From the NCBI GenBank assembly GCA_041571375.1, contig JBFFUJ010000105.1:1-8244 (forward strand): a stretch of 8,244 nucleotides of DNA, read 5' to 3'. The position numbers were made by a program, and so were the translations under genes. Below are positions 1-4,910 of this stretch, piece by piece; the stretch's first letter is position 1, and each line of letters opens with the position of its first letter. Origin of the DNA: CALKKN01 sp041571375. Its GTDB lineage: Bacteria > Pseudomonadota > Gammaproteobacteria > Xanthomonadales > SZUA-36. The notes under the pieces were generated by a model that was not told the DNA's origin, did no database searches, and saw only the letters and a list, made by a program, of their open reading frames with translations.

Positions 1-235
1 ATCGTACTGCCGCGGCCGCCTGGGCCTCGACCAGCCGCTCGGGTCCATCGACCGCAGCCGCCTGAACGTCAAAGGCAGCAGCGTGGCGGTGGGTCATCCG
101 TTTGCGGCGACCGGTGCCCGCATCATCGGCACTCTGGGTCAGATTCTGGAGCAATCGGGCGCAGGGCGCGGCCTGATATCGGTCTGTACCGCGGGCGGCA
201 TGGGCGTGGCCGCGATCATGGAACGCGAAGGGTGA
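1..235 (+). CDS. Thiolase (acetyl-CoA C-acyltransferase, FadI type), C-terminal fragment
   Basis: Partial gene; the 5' part lies outside the window. The reading frame starts at base 2 and stops with TGA at 233-235, giving 77 visible residues. It shows the two C-terminal active-site signatures of thiolases: GHPFAATGAR, which carries the catalytic histidine, and CTAGGMG, which carries the catalytic cysteine that acts as acid/base. The wording GHPFAATGAR is what I recall from FadI and the mitochondrial trifunctional beta subunit rather than from PhaA-type enzymes, so a role in fatty-acid beta-oxidation is the best guess. An acetyl-CoA acetyltransferase is still possible because the substrate-binding part is missing. 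Its stop overlaps the start of the downstream polyphosphate kinase gene by four bases, so the two are probably co-transcribed and translationally coupled. Confidence 0.88.
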   Translation, partial: SYCRGRLGLDQPLGSIDRSRLNVKGSSVAVGHPFAATGARIIGTLGQILEQSGAGRGLISVCTAGGMGVAAIMEREG

Positions 236-1155
236 AGCTTCCGCCGGAAGTTGGGCTCGAGGCGGTCATCGGCTCGCTCGACAGCCCCTGGCGTGTCGCT
301 TTCGATGGCGACGCCGGTGACTTGCCCTGCGCCTACGCGCCGCCCGCCGCGATTCCCGACTGCCGTGAACGACTGACCGCGACCCGCAAAGCGATCCGAC
401 CCTTCCAGCGCAAGCTTTACGCCGGAAAGCAATACAGCATCCTGCTGATATTTCAGGCCCTGGACGCTGCCGGCAAGGACGGGGTCATTCGCGAGGTCTT
501 CGAAGATCTCGATCCCGTCAATGTCAACGTCACCGCGTTCAAGCGGCCGACCGAGCGCGAGTTGCGACACGACTTTCTTTGGCGTACCGGCCTCGCCCTG
601 CCGGAACGCGGAGAAATCGCCGTGTTCAACCGCAGTTATTATGAAGAGGTTCTGACCGTTCGCGTTCACCCTGAATTCCTGCGGGCGCAATATGCCGGTT
701 CGCCGCCCTCGGCCGACGAACTGTGGGCGTCCCGCTACCGCGCAATTCGCGAACACGAGCGACATCTGGCCGGCGCCAATACCCTGGTGCTGAAATTCTG
801 GCTCAACGTCTCGCCGGCGGAGCAGGCCCGACGCTTTCTCGAGCGTCTCGACGATCCGGAGAAGCGTTGGAAATTCTCCTTGGGGGATGTAGAGGAGTCG
901 AATCATCGCGCGGCTTATGATGAAGCGGTGCGGACCATGCTGGAGGAGACCTCGAGGCCCTGGGCTCCCTGGTTCTGCATACCGGCGGACGATTCGTGGT
1001 ATCTGCGGTGGCAGGTGGCGGAGATCGTCCACCAGGCCGTCGCCGCTCTGCCCATCGACTACCCGCCGCTCGAGGAACTGGCCGAGGAACAGGCCGAACA
1101 GCTTCGCCGCTTGCTGAAGCAGCGGATCCAGGATGACCCCGGCGGCCGGGGCTGA
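232..1155 (+). CDS. ppk2: Polyphosphate kinase 2 family protein (class III-like polyphosphate:nucleotide phosphotransferase)
   Basis: A 307-residue cytoplasmic protein that should transfer phosphate between inorganic polyphosphate and nucleotides. It has a P-loop fold: the Walker A loop LDAAGKDG at residues 77-84, the second motif FNRSYYEEV at 132-140 (equivalent to FDRSWY in other PPK2 groups), a lid segment around KRWKFSLGD at 211-219, and the conserved PWAPWFCIPADDSWY stretch near 243-257. Asn133 and Glu138 in the second motif resemble class III enzymes, which can act on AMP as well as ADP; that substrate assignment is inferred. Length fits the family. The GTG start at 232 was chosen because it overlaps the thiolase stop as GTGA and no better start follows before the conserved core. 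A Shine-Dalgarno at normal spacing is not evident, which fits reinitiation after the upstream stop. Confidence 0.92.
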   Translation: MKLPPEVGLEAVIGSLDSPWRVAFDGDAGDLPCAYAPPAAIPDCRERLTATRKAIRPFQRKLYAGKQYSILLIFQALDAAGKDGVIREVFEDLDPVNVNVTAFKRPTERELRHDFLWRTGLALPERGEIAVFNRSYYEEVLTVRVHPEFLRAQYAGSPPSADELWASRYRAIREHERHLAGANTLVLKFWLNVSPAEQARRFLERLDDPEKRWKFSLGDVEESNHRAAYDEAVRTMLEETSRPWAPWFCIPADDSWYLRWQVAEIVHQAVAALPIDYPPLEELAEEQAEQLRRLLKQRIQDDPGGRG

Positions 1156-1170
1156 GCACCCGGCGCCGCC
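1141..1170 (+). terminator. GC-rich hairpin over the ppk2 stop codon, possible weak terminator
   Basis: GGCGGCCGGG at 1141-1150 can pair with CCCGG(CG)CCGCC at 1159-1170, giving a six-pair and a four-pair stem separated by a two-base bulge, with an eight-base loop. The ppk2 stop TGA (1153-1155) lies in the loop. No T-run follows, so this is not a classical intrinsic terminator. It may only slow polymerase or stabilise the 3' end. Confidence 0.3.
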
Positions 1171-1327
1171 CTTCACCAGAGCCGTCAGCCCGTCGCCCGA
1201 CCGCGCACCGCAGCGGCGATGGTGCAAGCGAAAAAAATCTGCCGTGTGCTAGGCTTTTGGTGATGCACGCCATTACGCGGGCCCTGCCCGTAACCATCCA
1301 CAGTGATCCGCCACGGGAACTGAAGTC
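1156..1327 (+). promoter_or_regulatory. fccA upstream region with candidate extended -10 promoter
   Basis: This 172-base gap holds no gene I can support. It contains a run of seven A at 1231-1237, followed by TGC-TAGGCT at 1247-1255, which reads as an extended -10 element with the important T, A and final T positions. No good -35 hexamer is visible. A small hairpin, CGGGC-CCT-GCCCG, lies at 1278-1290 in the predicted leader. The likely ribosome binding site is GGGAA roughly ten bases before the fccA ATG. The promoter call is tentative; a binding site for a sulfide-responsive regulator could lie here, but I cannot identify one. Confidence 0.35.
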
Positions 1328-1642
1328 ATGCCAAAAGCGAACCGTCTGTTGATCCTGATCCTGGCCGCTGTCGCGGGTTTGCTCCTGCAGCCGCCGGTTG
1401 ACGCCCAGGACCTGACCCAGGGCGCCATGTTGAGCGCTTCCTGCGAAGGTTGCCACGGGACGAACGGGGCAAACTCGGGATCGATACCGTCGATCTCGGG
1501 AAAAACCGTCGATTACCTTCGTGAGGCCCTGATCGCGTTTCGATCGGGGGAGCGGGAAGCCACCGTCATGGGCAGACACGCAAAAGCATACTCTGACGAG
1601 GAAATCGAACAGATCGCCAGGCACTTCGCCAAGCAGCAATAA
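1328..1642 (+). CDS. fccA: Flavocytochrome c sulfide dehydrogenase, monohaem cytochrome c subunit
   Basis: A 104-residue secreted class I cytochrome c. Residues 1-26 form a Sec signal peptide: positive start KANR, a hydrophobic core LLILILAAVAGLLL, and a probable cleavage after VDA. The haem motif CEGCH is at residues 39-43 (Cys39 and Cys42 thioether links, His43 axial ligand). Met81, in TVMGRHAKAYSDEE, is the likely distal ligand. The MGRHAK-YSDEEI pattern is characteristic of FccA/SoxE partners of FccB. The protein has one haem, as in the green sulfur bacterial subunit, whereas the Allochromatium subunit has two. It would take electrons from the flavin subunit encoded 18 bases downstream and pass them to the respiratory or photosynthetic chain in the periplasm. 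The pairing with fccB makes the assignment firm. Confidence 0.93.
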   Translation: MPKANRLLILILAAVAGLLLQPPVDAQDLTQGAMLSASCEGCHGTNGANSGSIPSISGKTVDYLREALIAFRSGEREATVMGRHAKAYSDEEIEQIARHFAKQQ

Positions 1643-1660
1643 AACCGGGGAGAGGAGCAC

Positions 1661-2947
1661 ATGACCCGCATTACACGCAGAAGATTCGTCCAGGCGCTCG
1701 GCACGATCGGTGCCGCCTCCTCGATGGTGGCTTGGCCGGCCTGGGCTCGCGCGGCCTCGGGTGCGCACGTCGTGGTGGTCGGGGGTGGCTTCGGCGGCGC
1801 GAGTTGCGCCAAGTACCTGCGCCGCATCATGCCGGAAACCCGGGTCACGCTGGTCGAGGCCAACCGCAGTTATGTCACCTGCCCTTTCAGCAATGCCGTG
1901 CTGGCCGGGCTGCACGGCATGGATTTCATCACGCAGGGATACGACGCGTTGCGCGGGCGCTACGGCGCCGAGATCGTCCACGACCGCGCCGTAGCGATTG
2001 ACCCCGAACGCAGGTCGGTCCAACTGGCAAGCGGCAGCAAGCTGCAATACGACCGGCTCGTCGTCTCGCCGGGTATCGACATGCGATGGGGTGCCATCGA
2101 GGGCTATGACGAGGCTGCGAGCGAGGTGCTGCCCCACGCGTGGCAGGCCGGCCGCCAGACCCGAATTCTCCGGGCGCAGCTCGAAGCTTTGCCAGACGGC
2201 GGCACTGTGCTGATCGCGGCCCCGCAGAACCCGTTTCGCTGCCCTCCGGGCCCCTATGAGCGGGCCAGCCTGATCGCGCACTACCTGAAACAGGCCAAGC
2301 CCCGGTCGAAAATCCTCATCTACGATGCCAAGGGCGCCTTCTCCAAGCAGCCGCTGTTTGAGCAGGCCTGGCAGGCGCTCTACCCGGGGATGATCGATTG
2401 GATCAGCGAAACGGATGGCGGCGCCATCGAGGCTGTGGACGTCGGCAAGATGACAGTGCATCCGGTCTTTGGCGAACCGCGCAAGGCAGACGTCATCAAC
2501 CTGATCCCGCCGCAACAGGCCGGCGAGATTGCCCGGCTCGGCGGGCTCACGGACGACAGCGGCTGGTGCCCTGTCGACCCCGCCACGTTCGAGTCCAGAA
2601 TCCACCCCGGAATCCATGTCATCGGAGATGCGGCGATTGCGAACCCCATGCCCAAGTCGGGATTTGCAGCGAGCAGCCAGGGCAAGGTCTGCGCGACCGC
2701 CGTCGCCGCCAGCCTGAGCGGACAGGTGATGCCTGAGCCGTCGTATGTGAACACCTGTTACAGCCTCGTCAGCCCGGACTACGGCATTTCCGTTGCCGCC
2801 GTCTATCGGCTCGGCGAGAATGGGATGTATGCCGTCCAAGGCGCCGGCGGTGCGAGCCCCAGGGAAGCAACCGACGCTTTTCGCCTCGCGGAAGCGCAGT
2901 ACGCGCGGGGTTGGTATCACAGCATCACCGCCGACATCTGGGGTTGA
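1661..2947 (+). CDS. fccB: Flavocytochrome c sulfide dehydrogenase, FAD-binding subunit
   Basis: A 428-residue periplasmic flavoprotein that oxidises sulfide (to polysulfide or sulfur) and reduces the cytochrome subunit. A Tat signal, TRRRFVQ at residues 5-11, with cleavage likely after ARA near 31, fits export of a folded, FAD-loaded protein. The FAD Rossmann motif VVVVGGGFGG is at 37-46, and the second FAD motif HVIGDAAIANPMPKSG is at 319-334. Cys74 in YVTCPFSN matches the cysteine that carries covalent FAD in the Allochromatium enzyme. Cys194 in PFRCPPGPYE and Cys366 in YVNTCYS match its redox-active disulfide. All catalytic residues are therefore present and the length is normal. A strong ribosome binding site, GGGGAGAGGAG at 1647-1657, sits just before the ATG. 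It forms an operon with fccA. Confidence 0.96.
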   Translation: MTRITRRRFVQALGTIGAASSMVAWPAWARAASGAHVVVVGGGFGGASCAKYLRRIMPETRVTLVEANRSYVTCPFSNAVLAGLHGMDFITQGYDALRGRYGAEIVHDRAVAIDPERRSVQLASGSKLQYDRLVVSPGIDMRWGAIEGYDEAASEVLPHAWQAGRQTRILRAQLEALPDGGTVLIAAPQNPFRCPPGPYERASLIAHYLKQAKPRSKILIYDAKGAFSKQPLFEQAWQALYPGMIDWISETDGGAIEAVDVGKMTVHPVFGEPRKADVINLIPPQQAGEIARLGGLTDDSGWCPVDPATFESRIHPGIHVIGDAAIANPMPKSGFAASSQGKVCATAVAASLSGQVMPEPSYVNTCYSLVSPDYGISVAAVYRLGENGMYAVQGAGGASPREATDAFRLAEAQYARGWYHSITADIWG

Positions 2948-3047
2948 GGCCGCGGGATTGCCCGGGGCGCATTGTATTCAGACTCATTTTCGCAGACCAT
3001 ATGGGTTAGTCGGGGTCAAACCACAAAGGGACGAGGAGGTTTGTTTC
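2948..3047 (+). promoter_or_regulatory. Gap between fccB and the acidic gene, possible weak promoter
   Basis: This 100-base stretch is more AT-rich than its surroundings at 2970-3030. TTCAGA at 2977-2982 and TATGGG at 3000-3005 are separated by 17 bases and could be a weak sigma-70 promoter, but the match is poor. No T-run terminator is seen after fccB; the short CGGG-ATTG-CCCG stem at 2953-2964 is too small to count. The following gene may therefore be read from the fcc promoter, its own promoter, or both. Confidence 0.25.
3033..3039 (+). promoter_or_regulatory. Ribosome binding site fixing the start of the acidic protein gene
   Basis: GAGGAGG lies eight bases before the ATG at 3048, an ideal Shine-Dalgarno and spacing. 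The frame is open further upstream, but those earlier starts lie inside fccB in another frame, so 3048 is the supported start. Confidence 0.8.
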
Positions 3048-3446
3048 ATGGCCACTGTCGAGAACGTCAAGCTGGGTATCACGGACTCCGAAAAGGCCGG
3101 GTACAGCATCATTTCCTATTCCTATGAATTGCATCCGAGCGAACAGGACTGCGCCGAGCAGCGCGAATTCAGCGTTACCGCGGGTCTGTGGGGAGAAGAC
3201 CTCCTCGACGACGATCTGCTCGCGATGGACATGGACGGACACCGGATCAGCCTGGCCGGCCGGACGCCGGACCGACCCGTCGAGGTCGCCCGAAGCTTCG
3301 AGGTGGAAACCAAGGTGCTGGACGAGGACATTTGCGGTGACGACGAGGTCTTTCTGATCGTCGAAGCGAGGGCGACCGGCGACGACGAGTCGACCGTCCA
3401 CAGCCGCGCGAGTGGAAAAAGCAATACGGTGATCGGTGATTTCTAG
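3048..3446 (+). CDS. Small acidic protein of unknown function with apparent internal repeat
   Basis: I do not recognise this 132-residue protein. It has no signal peptide or membrane segment, so it is probably cytoplasmic. By my count it has 30 Asp/Glu against 11 Lys/Arg. The sequence alternates polar and hydrophobic residues in a way that suggests beta-strands. Two stretches 43 residues apart look alike: REFSVTAGLWGEDLLDDDLL (39-58) and RSFEVETKVLDEDICGDDEV (82-101), sharing R-x-F-x-V, an ED pair and a DD pair in register. Such strand-then-acidic-turn units occur in beta-sandwich domains, some of which bind calcium, but that link is inference. Cysteines are at 35 and 96. The excellent ribosome binding site and typical codon use suggest a real, well-translated gene. 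It lies downstream of fccAB, and its stop shares CTAG with the convergent folD stop. Confidence 0.82.
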   Translation: MATVENVKLGITDSEKAGYSIISYSYELHPSEQDCAEQREFSVTAGLWGEDLLDDDLLAMDMDGHRISLAGRTPDRPVEVARSFEVETKVLDEDICGDDEVFLIVEARATGDDESTVHSRASGKSNTVIGDF

Positions 3447-4345
3447 CCGGTAGGTTGAGAGGCGTAAGGCTGCTCGACCTTCAATCCTGCGGCCTCGGCC
3501 GTATTGAGCATCAGCATGGCCCGCGTCACGGGCCCGACCCCGCCCGGCACCGGGCTGATCCACGATGCGCGTTGCGCGGCCGAGTCGAAGTCGATGTCCC
3601 CAACGAGGCGCCCGTCCGCCAGCCGGTTGATGCCGACGTCGACGACAATGGCGCCACGCGGTATCCATTCCGACTGGACGATGCCCGGTTTGCCGATCGC
3701 GCTGATCAGCAGCTCGGCGCTGCGAACGTGCGCCTCGAGATTGCGCGTGAACCGGTGACTGACCGTCACGGTCGAACCGGTCCACAGGAGCTCCAGCGCC
3801 ATGGGCCGCCCGACGATATTGGAGGCGCCCACCACCACGGCGTGCATGGAGCGATTGGCAATGCCGTAGTAATGCAGCAAGGCCATGATGCCGCGCGGCG
3901 TGCATGGCCGCAGACCCGGCTGCCTCAGCGCCAGCTTGCCGACATTGAAGGCATGGAAGCCGTCGACGTCCTTGTAGGATTTGATGCGATTGGTCACGGC
4001 AGCCTGCTCGATGTGATCGGGCAGCGGCAGCTGCACGAGGACGCCGTCGATTTCCGGATTTTCGTTCAGCTGGTCGATCAGTTCCAGCAGCTGCTCCTGG
4101 GCGGTGGACTCGGGCAGATCGAAGTCGCGGGCCAGGATGCCGGCGCGCTCGCAGTCGCGGCGCTTGGCGCGAACGTAAATGCTCGAGGCCGGATCCTCTC
4201 CGACCAGCACGACGGCCAGCCCAGGGCGACGTCCGCCCGCGGCCACGTGCTGCTCGATCGCACGACGTACGCAGGCGATGATTGCAGCGCTGACCTCCTT
4301 TCCATCGAGAATCTTTGCCGCTGATGAGCCTGTCGCTGGTTCCAT
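3443..4345 (-). CDS. folD: Bifunctional methylenetetrahydrofolate dehydrogenase / methenyltetrahydrofolate cyclohydrolase
   Basis: FolD interconverts 5,10-methylene-, 5,10-methenyl- and 10-formyl-tetrahydrofolate with NADP in the cytosol, supplying one-carbon units for purine and formyl-methionine synthesis. From the chosen start the protein has 300 residues. Visible motifs are YVRAK at 57-61 with the catalytic Tyr57 and Lys61, VLVQLPLP at 102-109, KDVDGFHAFNVGKL at 125-138, PCTPRGI at 147-153, the dinucleotide-binding VVGASNIVGRPM at 171-182, and PVPGGVGPVT at 265-274. The frame is open for 26 more codons upstream, but these run through the promoter region and a ten-base A/T tract and carry no FolD homology. 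The ATG at 4343-4345, twelve residues before the conserved ILDGK, is therefore preferred, although its ribosome binding site is weak (GGAAAA). It is divergent from the peroxidase gene. Confidence 0.96.
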   Translation of the reverse strand: MEPATGSSAAKILDGKEVSAAIIACVRRAIEQHVAAGGRRPGLAVVLVGEDPASSIYVRAKRRDCERAGILARDFDLPESTAQEQLLELIDQLNENPEIDGVLVQLPLPDHIEQAAVTNRIKSYKDVDGFHAFNVGKLALRQPGLRPCTPRGIMALLHYYGIANRSMHAVVVGASNIVGRPMALELLWTGSTVTVSHRFTRNLEAHVRSAELLISAIGKPGIVQSEWIPRGAIVVDVGINRLADGRLVGDIDFDSAAQRASWISPVPGGVGPVTRAMLMLNTAEAAGLKVEQPYASQPTG

Positions 4346-4421
4346 GGTTTTCCGATGAGAGCCCTGCCCTAATCTATAATGTCCTGGCATTGTATTTTTT
4401 TTTTGGAACGAGGGATATGCC
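4346..4421. promoter_or_regulatory. Divergent folD / glutathione peroxidase promoter region
   Basis: These 76 bases separate two divergent genes. On the plus strand TATAAT at 4375-4380 is a perfect -10 box for the peroxidase gene. The best -35, TTCCGA at 4350-4355, is poor and has a long 19-base spacer. On the minus strand the same bases read ATTATAGATT, offering TATAGA (complement of 4373-4378) as a -10 for folD, with the A-run of the T10 tract (4395-4404) lying where its -35 or an upstream element would be. The peroxidase ribosome binding site is GAGGGA at 4409-4414, ending seven bases before its ATG. The -10 box is convincing; the shared use by both genes is inference. Confidence 0.6.
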
Positions 4422-4910
4422 ATGCGGGTTCACGAGTACGCTTTTCGCTCGCTCAGCGGGGCCACCATGCCGCTTGAACGCTGGAAAGGACAACCGTTGC
4501 TTCTGGTCAACACGGCATCGGAGTGCGGCTACACGCCCCAATACCGCAAACTGCAGGCCCTGTGGGATGAATACCGCCCCAGTGGCCTGATCGTGATCGG
4601 CCTGCCCTGCAATGATTTCGGTGCTCAGGAGCCCGGCGACGAGGCCGCCATCCAGCAGTTCTGCCACACCGAGTTCAAGGTCACATTTCCGATGACCGAA
4701 AAAGTGTCGATCATCGGCAACCGCCCCCACCCCCTGTTTGTCGCCATGCGAGAGGAGTTCACGGCCGACGTGCTGCCGCGCTGGAATTTCTTCAAGTACC
4801 TGTTCGGCCGCGACGGAGAATTCGTTGCGCACTGGCCTTCACAGATCGAGCCGGACGAGCCCGGTTTCCGCCACGACGTCGAACGAAACCTCGGTTCCTG
4901 GACTATCTGA
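4422..4910 (+). CDS. Glutathione peroxidase family protein (probably thioredoxin-dependent, BtuE-like)
   Basis: A 162-residue cytoplasmic thioredoxin-fold peroxidase that reduces hydrogen peroxide and organic hydroperoxides. The catalytic tetrad is visible: Cys35 in NTASECGYT, Gln69 in FGAQEPG, and Trp121-Asn122 in RWNFFKYLFG. Cysteine, not selenocysteine, occupies the peroxidatic site. Cys81 in QQFCHTEFK lies where the resolving cysteine of two-Cys, thioredoxin-using members is found, so thioredoxin is the likely reductant despite the family name. The second motif reads PCNDFGAQ where PCNQFGGQ is the common form, a tolerated variant as far as I know. Length is normal. It has its own -10 box (4375-4380) and a good ribosome binding site. 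Its 3' end overlaps the convergent adenylyltransferase gene by eight bases. Confidence 0.95.
   Translation: MRVHEYAFRSLSGATMPLERWKGQPLLLVNTASECGYTPQYRKLQALWDEYRPSGLIVIGLPCNDFGAQEPGDEAAIQQFCHTEFKVTFPMTEKVSIIGNRPHPLFVAMREEFTADVLPRWNFFKYLFGRDGEFVAHWPSQIEPDEPGFRHDVERNLGSWTI

Noticed and set aside
139..1227. 362-codon minus-strand open frame opposite ppk2
   Set aside because: Antisense shadow without motifs or a plausible start signal.
803..2920. Very long 705-codon minus-strand open frame opposite ppk2, fccA and fccB
   Set aside because: It mirrors three well-supported genes, shows no recognisable motif and has low-complexity Arg/Gly/Ala-rich sequence, as expected for antisense frames in GC-rich DNA.
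2953..2964. Small CGGG-ATTG-CCCG stem after fccB as a terminator
   Set aside because: Only four pairs and no T-run follows.
2793..3047. Upstream extension of the acidic protein frame into fccB
   Set aside because: The ideal GAGGAGG eight bases before ATG 3048 fixes the start; the extension is out-of-frame fccB sequence.
3006..3905. 299-codon minus-strand frame opposite the acidic protein and the folD 3' end
   Set aside because: It overlaps folD in another frame and the acidic gene in antisense; its sequence is Arg/Ala/Gly-rich and unlike any family I know.
3455..4324. 289-codon plus-strand open frame opposite folD
   Set aside because: Antisense shadow; folD is unmistakable and the frame has no ribosome binding site or motif.
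4346..4423. 26-residue N-terminal extension of FolD
   Set aside because: It would run across the peroxidase -10 box and the ten-base A tract, has no homology to FolD, and its start has no ribosome binding site.
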